From assembly GCA_903891095.1 (NCBI GenBank), contig CAITDI010000066.1, forward strand, positions 1-61,192: a stretch of 61,192 bases of DNA, in the 5' to 3' direction. How positions within the stretch are numbered: position 1 is the stretch's first letter; each line of letters opens with the position of its first letter. The translations under genes were made by a program, and so were the position numbers. Positions 48,203 to 55,537 of this stretch are shown here, one piece after another. The notes below the pieces were generated by a model. It did no database searches and was not told where the DNA came from. It saw only the letters and a program-made list of their open reading frames with translations. Source of the stretch: an uncultured bacterium. Its GTDB lineage: Bacteria; Planctomycetota; Phycisphaerae; Phycisphaerales; SM1A02.

Positions 48203-48729
48203 GCCTTCGCCGCTCCGCCGCCGTGACCGGTCACGCCGGGAATCGGATTCGCAAGCACATCCGCCGTCTGCTTCGCGCGGAACGCCGCGAGCCGCGACGC
48301 GACGCCCGCGTCGAGGTGCGACAGGATGCTCGCTGCGAGCAGCGCGCCGTTGATCGCGCCCGCGCGGCCGATCGCGAGCGTGCCGACGGGAATGCCCGCG
48401 GGCATCTGCACGATCGAGAGCAGCGAGTCGACGCCTTGCAGCGCCTTCGACTCGACGGGCACGCCGAGCACGGGGAGGTCGGTCTTGGACGCGCACATCC
48501 CGGGCAGATGCGCCGCGCCACCCGCGCCCGCGATGATCACCTTGATGCCGCGACCGCGCGCCGCAGCCGCGTACTCGAACAGCAGGTCGGGCGTGCGATG
48601 CGCCGAGACCACGCGGCATTCATGCGGAATCGCAAGCGAGGTCAGCGTGGCCGACGCATGCTGCATGGTCTCCCAGTCAGACTGGGAGCCCATGATGATT
48701 CCGACCGCAGGGGAGGCGTCGCTCGTCAT
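48199..48729 (-). CDS. purE: N5-carboxyaminoimidazole ribonucleotide mutase
   Basis: Converts N5-CAIR to CAIR, using the product of PurK. It has 176 residues, class I PurE. The signature [12 protein letters not shown] is near residue 11 and [15 protein letters not shown] near residue 40, followed by [20 protein letters not shown]. It is first in a three-gene unit (purE, purK, lipoprotein) whose genes overlap by four bases each. The start is the ATG at 48729, with TAACAT 9 bases upstream and no Shine-Dalgarno. It diverges from the 278-residue gene. Confidence 0.96.
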   Translation of the reverse strand: MTSDASPAVGIIMGSQSDWETMQHASATLTSLAIPHECRVVSAHRTPDLLFEYAAAARGRGIKVIIAGAGGAAHLPGMCASKTDLPVLGVPVESKALQGVDSLLSIVQMPAGIPVGTLAIGRAGAINGALLAASILSHLDAGVASRLAAFRAKQTADVLANPIPGVTGHGGGAAKA

Positions 48730-48738
48730 GATGGCGCG

Positions 48739-48744
48739 ATGTTA
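48739..48744 (-). promoter_or_regulatory. Candidate -10 box of purE (leaderless type)
   Basis: TAACAT on the minus strand, 9 bases before the ATG at 48729. It lies in the 103-base region shared with the divergent gene at 48833. Confidence 0.42.
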
Positions 48745-48832
48745 CGGTCGCGCGGTTGGTGCTACCATCGCGGTTCTCTGTTCTCAGCAGCATTTCCCGC
48801 AGCGAGGCCTTCGGGCCCGGCACAGGACCACC

Positions 48833-49669
48833 ATGAGCGCGATCCGTCTGAACGGCCAGTACGTCCTCCTCCGCGATGTCGAGAAGAAGGACTTCATGAG
48901 CTTCATCCAGCTCTGCCTTCCCAAGGTGACGATGGAGGAGGCGATCCCGCACACGCTCGCGAACCAGGTCGCGGCGCTGCTGGCCGAGGGCAAGCCGCAG
49001 ACCGATCCGGTCGTGCAGGCGGGCTTCCAGTCCTGCGCGTCGCTGGGCGTCAAGAACATGTGGACCGACGGCGCGACCGCGAGCGTGACCGAGGAGACCG
49101 CGACCGACGCGTCGCAGGGCCTCGAGACTGCGTTCGGATTTGCCGCGATCCAGTCGGGTCTCGCGCTGTCCGCGGCCATGTGCAACGCGTTCCGCCGCAA
49201 GATCCGCATCAACGACCAGGAGATCGCCGTGATCCGCCAGCCGCGCGAGATCCTCATGGCGGTCGCCAAGGCCGTGAGCGACATGAAGAACGTCGACGAG
49301 CCGATCTTCATGACCGCGGGCCGCGCGCTCGGCGGGCGCATGAAGGACGGCAAGATGTTCGACGATCCGCACACGATGGCGGTGCTCTGCATGCTGTCGG
49401 ACTTCGGTGCGACCGGAGTGCGCATCGACATCGAGAAGAACCTGCTTGGATTCGCGGAGTTCAGCACCGCCAACGCGATGGCGAGCGCGATCCTGCAGGG
49501 ACTCGACGCCGAGAAGGTCACGCAGGTGCGTGGCTCGATCGAGAAGACCAACGAGCATTTCCGCAAGGTGCTGCAGAAGCAGGGCGCGCCCGCGGGCCAG
49601 CAGCCGCAGCCCGGCCAACAGCAGCAGATCAACATCCCGCGCGTGCTCGGTACGCGCCGTCGGCGCTGA
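48833..49669 (+). CDS. Protein of unknown function, possibly planctomycete-specific
   Basis: A 278-residue protein I do not recognise. It starts MSAIRLNGQYVLLRDVEKKD and has no signal peptide. Helical stretches (EEAIPHTLANQVAALLAEGK; TAFGFAAIQSGLALSAAMCN) alternate with strands (KIRINDQEIAVIRQPREIL). The tail is low-complexity (GQQPQPGQQQQ) and then basic (VLGTRRRR). The open frame continues left, but the ATG at 48833 is the only plausible start outside the divergent purE region; no Shine-Dalgarno is clear. Third-position base use matches its neighbours. A membrane protein gene begins 72 bases downstream. Confidence 0.65.
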   Translation: MSAIRLNGQYVLLRDVEKKDFMSFIQLCLPKVTMEEAIPHTLANQVAALLAEGKPQTDPVVQAGFQSCASLGVKNMWTDGATASVTEETATDASQGLETAFGFAAIQSGLALSAAMCNAFRRKIRINDQEIAVIRQPREILMAVAKAVSDMKNVDEPIFMTAGRALGGRMKDGKMFDDPHTMAVLCMLSDFGATGVRIDIEKNLLGFAEFSTANAMASAILQGLDAEKVTQVRGSIEKTNEHFRKVLQKQGAPAGQQPQPGQQQQINIPRVLGTRRRR

Positions 49670-49741
49670 GCGCGGCGCGCGACGTCGGATACACCGTGAT
49701 TTCCCCGGTCAGATCGCCAGTTGCGAGAGGATCCACGAGCC

Positions 49742-50572
49742 ATGCAACGCACGAACACGAATCCCGTCCGCGGCAACCGCATCTCGCGGCTGATTGTCGG
49801 CGCCGGCGCCGCGCTTCTCTGCGCGAGCGCGTCCGTCGCATCGGCCGCCGTGTGGGACTCGCGGAGCAGCAGCAGCGGGAGCCTGTTCTCGACGAGCGTC
49901 AAAGGCACTTCTGAGGATCGCCTGTCCCACGCCTTCAGCCAGTTTGGCGAATGGGCCAACTGGGTCGAGGTCATCCTCGGCATCCTGCTTGCGGTCGGGC
50001 TTGCGACGCTGCTCGCGTACCACCCGCGTTCGGCGAGCAAGCGCGACCAGGTCGAGGCGGCCGAGGAGCGCAAGCTGCTCGTGCTGCTCGGACTCATCGG
50101 CGCGGTCGTGTCGGCGCTGGTCGCGATCGATCAGTCGATGGCGCTGGTGATCTTCGGCATCGGCGGGCTGATCCGCTTCCGCACGGTCGTTGGCTCGGCC
50201 CATCTCACGGCGCGCGCGATCCTCGTGGTCGTGATCGGCCTTGCCGCGGGGCTCTCGCAGTTCGTGACCGCGATCGTGGTCGCGATCGCGGCGTGGATCG
50301 TGATCTGGTGGCTGCATGCGCATCGCGCGGCGCGGCTCAAGGTGCGGCTCCCGCTCCATGCCGACCGCCAGCGCGCCGAAGCCGCCGCAACCGCGGCGCT
50401 CAGCCGCATGCACTGCCGCGTGCACTCGATCAAGCAGGGCGATTCGGGCAGGACCTTCACGCTCACGCTGCAGGTGCCGTCCGCGGTGCACGACGATCTC
50501 CTCGCCAAGGGCCTCGCCGGCACGATGTCGGCGGAGTTCGGCGCGGTCGAGGTCGAGATGCAGGACGAGTAA
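49742..50572 (+). CDS. Multi-pass membrane protein, DUF4956-like
   Basis: 276 residues. A hydrophobic N-terminal segment (ISRLIVGAGAALLCASASVA) may be a signal peptide. A short Ser-rich periplasmic stretch follows, then about five membrane spans between residues ~65 and ~195 (VEVILGILLAVGLATLLAY; LLVLLGLIGAVVSALVAI). The motif IFGIGGLIRFRTVVGS resembles the IRFRT segment of DUF4956 membrane proteins, so that family is my best guess. The C-terminal ~80 residues form a soluble alpha/beta domain. The start is the ATG at 49742 rather than an in-frame start seven codons earlier. A bidirectional terminator follows. The role is unknown. Confidence 0.68.
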   Translation: MQRTNTNPVRGNRISRLIVGAGAALLCASASVASAAVWDSRSSSSGSLFSTSVKGTSEDRLSHAFSQFGEWANWVEVILGILLAVGLATLLAYHPRSASKRDQVEAAEERKLLVLLGLIGAVVSALVAIDQSMALVIFGIGGLIRFRTVVGSAHLTARAILVVVIGLAAGLSQFVTAIVVAIAAWIVIWWLHAHRAARLKVRLPLHADRQRAEAAATAALSRMHCRVHSIKQGDSGRTFTLTLQVPSAVHDDLLAKGLAGTMSAEFGAVEVEMQDE

Positions 50573-50592
50573 ACGGCGCACCACGCGCGAAT

Positions 50593-50649
50593 GAAACGCA
50601 GCCGGCGCACGCAACTCCCCCGGGGAGCCGCGTGCGCCGGCGCTGTTTC
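50593..50649. terminator. Bidirectional terminator between convergent genes
   Basis: A long imperfect stem pairs GAAACGCAGCCGGCGCACGC with GCGTGCGCCGGCGCTGTTTC around a 17-base loop. The GAAAC/GTTTC outer pairs give a short A or T run on each side, suiting both the membrane-protein gene (plus) and the lipoprotein gene (minus). Confidence 0.8.
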
Positions 50650-50683
50650 ATGCGTCGCTGCGATCTCTCAGGGTTGCGATTGC

Positions 50684-51163
50684 TCAGGCGCCGCTCGAGG
50701 CCTTCCAGTCGGCGATCATCTTGGCCTTGCGGTCGGCCTTGAGCGCGCGGAACTGGTTGGCGTCGGACACGCTCGCGAAGCCGATCACGGTGCCTTCGTA
50801 CACGACGGGCGACGCCCACGCGGTGAGCGTCTCGCCGGTGAGCGGGCAGGTGGTGTTGGCGATGCCCTTCTGCGGGAGCACCTGCGCCGCGCCGAGCTTG
50901 CCGCGCTGCTTGGCGTCGAGCGACGCGAACTGCCGCGCGTTCTCGCGACCCTTGCAGTAGACCACGAAGCTCTCGATGTACGCCGCCTCGTCGTCGATGG
51001 TTACGGGCTCGCCGCTGATCGGGCAGAGCATCTCGACCTGGACGATCGGAGCGGGGACCTCGATCACGACCGTCGTGCTCTTGACGGCGGGATTGCATCC
51101 GGCCACGAGGCATGCGAGCGAGATCATGGCGGCGGCGGTGAGGCGGGTTTGGATCGTGTTCAT
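50684..51163 (-). CDS. Lipoprotein with two CPxxG (YHS-like) modules
   Basis: A 159-residue predicted lipoprotein (MISLACLVAGC lipobox, Cys about residue 23). It contains two related modules: CPISGEPVTIDDEAAYIESF followed by VVYCKGRENARQFASLDAKQ, and CPLTGETLTAWASPVVYEGT followed by IGFASVSDANQFRALKADRK. The CPx(S/T)GE opening and the downstream F-x-x-x-x-x-A-x-Q-F pattern recall YHS domains, which bind metals, but the usual second Cys pair is incomplete. A role in metal handling is speculation. The open frame runs to 51268; the ATG at 51163 gives the signal peptide. The next gene on its right, a porin, diverges. Confidence 0.72.
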   Translation of the reverse strand: MNTIQTRLTAAAMISLACLVAGCNPAVKSTTVVIEVPAPIVQVEMLCPISGEPVTIDDEAAYIESFVVYCKGRENARQFASLDAKQRGKLGAAQVLPQKGIANTTCPLTGETLTAWASPVVYEGTVIGFASVSDANQFRALKADRKAKMIADWKASSGA

Positions 51164-51627
51164 GGCGCGTGTTTCCGTCAGGTTTCGAGGTGTGCCGCGG
51201 GCCACCGCGGTCGAGCCGCGAGGTTCGCGCGGTCGCGGCAGCCGTGCAAGGGGCGCAGCGCGCATCATGGACGCTCTTCACGCTGGCTGAACAGAAGGCA
51301 AACATTCCTGCGTACGCACACGAAGGCGGCGTTGGGACAGTATGCGGATTTGAGTTTGACTTGTGTTTAGGTTTAGTTCAGCGGCGGCGCGAAACATGCG
51401 GAAACACCGCGTTTTCAGGCGTGTTTTGCACGACCTGTACGCAGCCTTCATATGAAGGAACGGTGTAGGCGCATTCAGGTTCTGTTCACGCCCGCGGGGC
51501 GGCGGCTGGCTCTTAGATTGGTTGGACTGCGAGTGACGCAGTGCCTTCGCGCGGTCCGTGCGCGGTGGCGACGGACGCAGGTTCATCCACCCAGTGCCCC
51601 CCACGGGCCCCACAGGAGCAAAGAAAC
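51164..51627 (+). promoter_or_regulatory. 464-base upstream region of porin D with a 14-bp palindrome
   Basis: No gene is seen here. Compared with its surroundings it is AT-richer around 51290-51480. It contains a perfect palindrome CCTTCATATGAAGG at 51445-51458, a possible operator. An imperfect inverted pair, AAACACCGCG near 51402 and CGTGTTTT near 51419, precedes it. A TTGACTTGTGTTTAGG stretch (about 51356) could hold a -35 element, but no matching -10 is clear. AGGAG at 51614-51618 serves the porin D start. The long leader suggests regulated expression. Confidence 0.4.
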
Positions 51628-53187
51628 ATGACGCCCATCGGAACCCTTTCCATGCTCGCCGGCGCCACGACGCTTTCCATCGCGGGAAGCGCCTTCGCGG
51701 CCGCCGACGGCAACAACGACCTCGCGCAGCAGATCGACGCGCTCCGCGCCGCCAACGAGGCGCTGTCCGCGAAGGTCGCGCACCTCGAGCAGGCCGCCGG
51801 CAGCGACAAGTGGCTGACCGAGGAGCGCGCGGCCCAGATCCGCGCGATCGTCAGCGACACCCTCGCCGACGCCGAGACCCGCACCAGCCTGCAGTCGAGC
51901 GGCATGACCGGCGGCTGGAACAAGGACCAGGGCGGCTTCTTCATCGCGTCGTCGAGCGGCGACTTCAAGCTCAACATCAAGGGTCAGGTCCAGGTCCGCT
52001 GGGCGTACGACCACCGCAACAACACGGGCCTTGGCGCGACCGCGCCGAAGTCCGACAGCTGGGGCTTCGAGAACCGCCGCACCAAGCTCACCTTCGGCGG
52101 CTTCGTCGTCGACCCGAGCTGGACCTACGAGGTCAAGGAAGTCTTCAACCGCACGACGGGCACCGTCTCGAGCGGCGCGCAGACCTACAGCGCCAACAAC
52201 ATCGTCGGCTCGGTCGAGGACATCTGGGTCCAGAAGGACTTCGGCGACGGCATCATGCTGCGCGCTGGTCAGTTCAAGGCCCCGTTCATCCGCGAAGAGC
52301 TCGTGTCGAGCAGCGCGCAGCTCGCCGTCGAGCGCTCGCTCGTGAACGACGTCTTCTCGCCCAAGTACTCGCAGGGCCTCCAGGTTGAGTTCGGCGGTCG
52401 CGCCGGCGACCAGTGGCGCGGTCTCGCGTTCTACGGAGACGGCCTGCGTGCCAACGCGACCAGCGTTCCGACCTCTTCGACCGCGGCTGCGGGCGGCTAT
52501 GCGGGCGGCTACACGACTTCGTTCAGCCAGAACACCACGAACTACGCGTTCGCGGGTCGACTCGAGTACCTCGGCGCCGGCACGTGGAAGGCGATGAAGG
52601 ACTTCAACAGCTACATCGGCGACGATGCGAGCTGGATGGTCGGCGTCGGCGGCATGGCGCAGAGCCTGCGTCCCGTCAACGACGGCAACGTGACCCCGAT
52701 CACGACCACGGACAACATGTGGGGCGCGACGGCGGACGTCACCGTGAACTTCGGTGGCGCGAGCATCTTCGCGTACGGCGTGTACCGCAACGTCGGCCTG
52801 ACCGGCGACGTCGCGACGCGCGGCGGCGGCACCTCCGACTCGATCGATCAGTGGGGCGCGGTCGTGCAGGCGGGTTACTTCCTCAACACGCAGCTTGAGG
52901 TCTACGCCCGCTACGAGCTCGGCAACACGGGCACGGACAAGTTCCGCACCGCCGATTCGGGCACCAATCTCGACAACGTCAGCCTGGTCAGCCTCGGTCT
53001 GAACTACTTCGTCGGCGGCAGCAAGGATCTCAAGTGGACGACCGACGTCGGCTACGCGATCACGCCGGTCGGCGACTTCAACAGCTCGGGCGCCGATTGG
53101 CTCACCGACGGCTCGTCGACGGCTGGCAACGGCTTCTCGAACGAAGGCCAGTGGGTCATCCGCTCGCAGTTCCAGCTGCTGTTCTGA
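51628..53187 (+). CDS. Outer-membrane porin (paralogue D)
   Basis: 519 residues, related to the 8.6-13.2 kb porins. A signal peptide (IGTLSMLAGATTLSIAGSAF, cleavage near AFA-AAD) precedes a heptad region (DLAQQIDALRAANEALSAKV) and the shared WLTEERAAQIRAIVSDTLAD segment. The barrel has GFENRRTKLTFGGFVVDPSW and MLRAGQFKAPFIREELVSSS, and ends ...FQLLF. It is closest in layout to porin C. AGGAG lies 9 bases before the ATG at 51628. A strong terminator follows. It sits about 38 kb from its paralogues, with a much longer upstream region, implying separate control. The substrate is unknown. Confidence 0.85.
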   Translation: MTPIGTLSMLAGATTLSIAGSAFAAADGNNDLAQQIDALRAANEALSAKVAHLEQAAGSDKWLTEERAAQIRAIVSDTLADAETRTSLQSSGMTGGWNKDQGGFFIASSSGDFKLNIKGQVQVRWAYDHRNNTGLGATAPKSDSWGFENRRTKLTFGGFVVDPSWTYEVKEVFNRTTGTVSSGAQTYSANNIVGSVEDIWVQKDFGDGIMLRAGQFKAPFIREELVSSSAQLAVERSLVNDVFSPKYSQGLQVEFGGRAGDQWRGLAFYGDGLRANATSVPTSSTAAAGGYAGGYTTSFSQNTTNYAFAGRLEYLGAGTWKAMKDFNSYIGDDASWMVGVGGMAQSLRPVNDGNVTPITTTDNMWGATADVTVNFGGASIFAYGVYRNVGLTGDVATRGGGTSDSIDQWGAVVQAGYFLNTQLEVYARYELGNTGTDKFRTADSGTNLDNVSLVSLGLNYFVGGSKDLKWTTDVGYAITPVGDFNSSGADWLTDGSSTAGNGFSNEGQWVIRSQFQLLF

Positions 53188-53222
53188 GCGGCGGAGTTTG
53201 TGTGATTCAAGCGTCATCCGCG

Positions 53223-53258
53223 CGCCGCCCGGTTCTCCGCCGGGCGGCGTGTTTTTTT
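53223..53258 (+). terminator. Rho-independent terminator after porin D
   Basis: 10-bp perfect stem CGCCGCCCGG / CCGGGCGGCG with a 7-base loop, followed by TG and a run of seven T. It ends 15 bases before the metal ATPase start codon. Confidence 0.92.
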
Positions 53259-53261
53259 GGT

Positions 53262-53267
53262 TAGGCT
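53262..53267 (+). promoter_or_regulatory. Candidate -10 box of the metal ATPase (leaderless type)
   Basis: TAGGCT directly after the porin D terminator, 6 bases before the GTG start at 53274. No room remains for a Shine-Dalgarno sequence. Confidence 0.42.
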
Positions 53268-53273
53268 GCGTGG

Positions 53274-55274
53274 GTGCACGGATCGCGCCATGGCCATCAT
53301 CACCACCACGGACCTGATTCCGGCCACGATCACGGTGGCGGTGCGGTTGCGAAGCCCGCGGCGGCGTGGTCGCCGTTCCACCGGCTGGGCGCGTACGCGG
53401 AGCTCGTCTGGCCTGCGATCGCGGGCGTCGCGCTGCTCTCGGGCTACATCTGCGAGCGGCAGGAGATCACGGTCGTGGCGTGGGTGCTCTACGCGATCGC
53501 CTACGCGGCGGGTGGATGGGAAGCGACGCGCGACGGACTCAAGCAGCTGCGTCACGCGCGGCTCGACATCGACTTCCTGATGGTGATCGCGGCGATCGGC
53601 GCGGCGCTGGTCGGCGAGTTCGTCGAGGGCGGGCTGCTGCTGTTTCTCTTCTCGCTCGGGCATGGGCTCGAGCATCTCGCGCTCGATCGCGCGCGGAGCG
53701 CGGTCACCGCGCTTGCCAAGATCGCGCCCAAGTTCGCGCGCGTGCGCGCAGCGGACGGCAGCGAGCGCGAGGTTCCCGTCGAGGAAGTCGCGCTCGGCGA
53801 CGTCGTGGTCGTGCGGCCTGGCGAGCGCATCGCCGCCGACGGCACGGTGATCGAGGGCCGTTCGGGCGTGGACCAGAGTCCGATGACGGGCGAGAGCATG
53901 CCCGTCGACAAGGAGCCGGGCGAGCCGGTCTTTGCGGGATCGATCAACGGCGACGGCGCGCTGGTCGTGCGCGTGACCCAGCTCGCGAGCGACACGCTGG
54001 TCGCGCGCATGGTGCGGCTCGTGGCCGAGGCGCAGGCGTCGAAGTCGACGGCCGAGCGCGCGGCGGAGCGCTTTACGCGGATCTATGTGCCGTGCGTGCT
54101 GGTGGCGACCGCCGCGGCGATCGTCGTGCCGCCGCTCGCGGGATGGCTGTCGTGGCCGGTCGCGTTCATGCGTGCGATGAGCATGCTGATCGGCGCATCG
54201 CCGTGCGCGCTGGCGATCTCGACGCCGGCTGCGGTGCTCGCGGGCCTTGCGCGTGCGGCGCGCGGCGGCGTGCTCGTCAAGGGCGGCGCGCATCTCGAGT
54301 CGCTTGGAATGGTGCGCGCGGTCGCGGTCGACAAGACCGGCACGATCACCCGCGGAAAGCCCGAGCTTTCGGCGCTCATGTGCGCCGAAGGCGTGCGCGA
54401 GGAAGAGCTGCTGCGCATCGCCGCGAGCGTCGAGAGCACGTCGAGCCATCCGATCGCGCGCGCGGTGCTCGATGCGGCGCGCGCGCGCGGCATCGAAGTG
54501 CCCGCGCCCGTCGATTCGGCCGCGGTCAAGGGCAAGGGCGTCGAGGCGACCGTCGATGGCGTGCGCGCCGGCGTGGGCAAGGCGTTGCTCTTCGAAGGTC
54601 ACGCGCTGCTCGTGCGCGATGCGAAACTCGAGGCGTTTGCCGCGGAAATCCAGGCGCAGGCGATGACCGCGATGATCGTCGTCCACGGTAAGCGCGCGCT
54701 TGGCGCGATCGGCGTGAGCGACCGTCAGCGCGACGAGGCCAAGCAGGCCGTCGCATCGCTGCGCGCGCTTGGCTGCGAGGTCGTGATGCTCACCGGCGAC
54801 AACGCCGCGACCGCCGCGCATGTCGCGGGCGAGGTCGGCATCGTCAAGATCGAGGCGGGCCTGATGCCCGAGCACAAGATCGACTTCGTCCACAAGCTGG
54901 TGGCCGAGTACGGCGCGATCGCGATGGTCGGCGACGGCGTGAACGACGCGCCCGCGCTCGCGGCGTCGACGGTCGGCATCGCGATGGGCCACGGCGGCAC
55001 GGATGTCGCGCTCGAGGCGGCGGATGTCGCGCTGATGGCGGACGACCTCACGCGCCTGCCGTTTGCGGTCGAGCTCGGCCGCGCGACGCGCACGATGATC
55101 AAGCAGAACGTGATCTTCTCGATGAGCGTGGTGGTCGGGCTGATCCCGCTCACGCTGTTCGGGATCTTCCCGCTGTCGCTCGCGGTGATCTGCCACGAAG
55201 GCAGCACGGTGCTGGTCGCGCTGCACGGCCTGCGGCTGTTGTCGCGGCATGATCGGTTTGCGCGGAAGGCGTGA
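53274..55274 (+). CDS. Heavy-metal P-type ATPase, P1B-4-like (Co/Zn/Cd/Fe exporter)
   Basis: A 666-residue inner-membrane cation pump. The N-terminus is His-rich (HGSRHGHHHHHGPDSGHDHG) and lacks a CxxC metal-binding domain. The actuator domain has SPMTGESMPVDK; the channel motif is SPC (IGASPCALAIST). Next come the phosphorylated DKTGTITRG, the HP motif SSHPIARAVL, the nucleotide-site TGDN, and the hinge GDGVNDAPAL. The last membrane region has HEGST. SPC plus HEGST defines the P1B-4 group, usually exporting Co or Fe, sometimes Zn/Cd. It starts with GTG at 53274. Its stop codon is the first three bases of a 14-base tandem repeat. Confidence 0.93.
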   Translation: MHGSRHGHHHHHGPDSGHDHGGGAVAKPAAAWSPFHRLGAYAELVWPAIAGVALLSGYICERQEITVVAWVLYAIAYAAGGWEATRDGLKQLRHARLDIDFLMVIAAIGAALVGEFVEGGLLLFLFSLGHGLEHLALDRARSAVTALAKIAPKFARVRAADGSEREVPVEEVALGDVVVVRPGERIAADGTVIEGRSGVDQSPMTGESMPVDKEPGEPVFAGSINGDGALVVRVTQLASDTLVARMVRLVAEAQASKSTAERAAERFTRIYVPCVLVATAAAIVVPPLAGWLSWPVAFMRAMSMLIGASPCALAISTPAAVLAGLARAARGGVLVKGGAHLESLGMVRAVAVDKTGTITRGKPELSALMCAEGVREEELLRIAASVESTSSHPIARAVLDAARARGIEVPAPVDSAAVKGKGVEATVDGVRAGVGKALLFEGHALLVRDAKLEAFAAEIQAQAMTAMIVVHGKRALGAIGVSDRQRDEAKQAVASLRALGCEVVMLTGDNAATAAHVAGEVGIVKIEAGLMPEHKIDFVHKLVAEYGAIAMVGDGVNDAPALAASTVGIAMGHGGTDVALEAADVALMADDLTRLPFAVELGRATRTMIKQNVIFSMSVVVGLIPLTLFGIFPLSLAVICHEGSTVLVALHGLRLLSRHDRFARKA

Positions 55275-55477
55275 ATGCCGTCGTGTGAATGCCGTCGTGT
55301 GAATGCCCGTGGGCGGAAGCCCGCGGAGCGTTGGACGTGCATTGTCGAATGGACGGATTGAAGGCTGGCGTCCGGTGTTCCGCAGGCCGCGGGCCTGCGG
55401 GCATTCACGGTCAGTGACGGCTCATGGTCAGTGACGGCTCACGGTGAATGACGGCTCACGGTTGATGACGGCTCACG
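55272..55477. repeat. Dispersed repeat copy 3 with two sets of short tandem repeats
   Basis: Starts with three 14-base units (TGAATGCCGTCGTG twice, then TGAATGCCCGTGGG; 55272-55313). The third runs into the family core hairpin CCGTGGGC-GGAA-GCCCGCGG. TGAATGCCC at 55300-55308 pairs with GGGCATTCA at 55399-55407. Four 17-base direct units close the region (55410-55426, 55427-55443, 55444-55460, 55461-55477), of the type GTCAGTGACGGCTCACG with changes at a few positions. It lies between the ATPase and acetylesterase genes; no gene of its own. Confidence 0.8.
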
Positions 55478-55537
55478 AGCATCCGTCCCGTGCCGCGCGC
55501 ACTTGCCACATCGTGCGCGCTCGGTCACGATGCGCGG

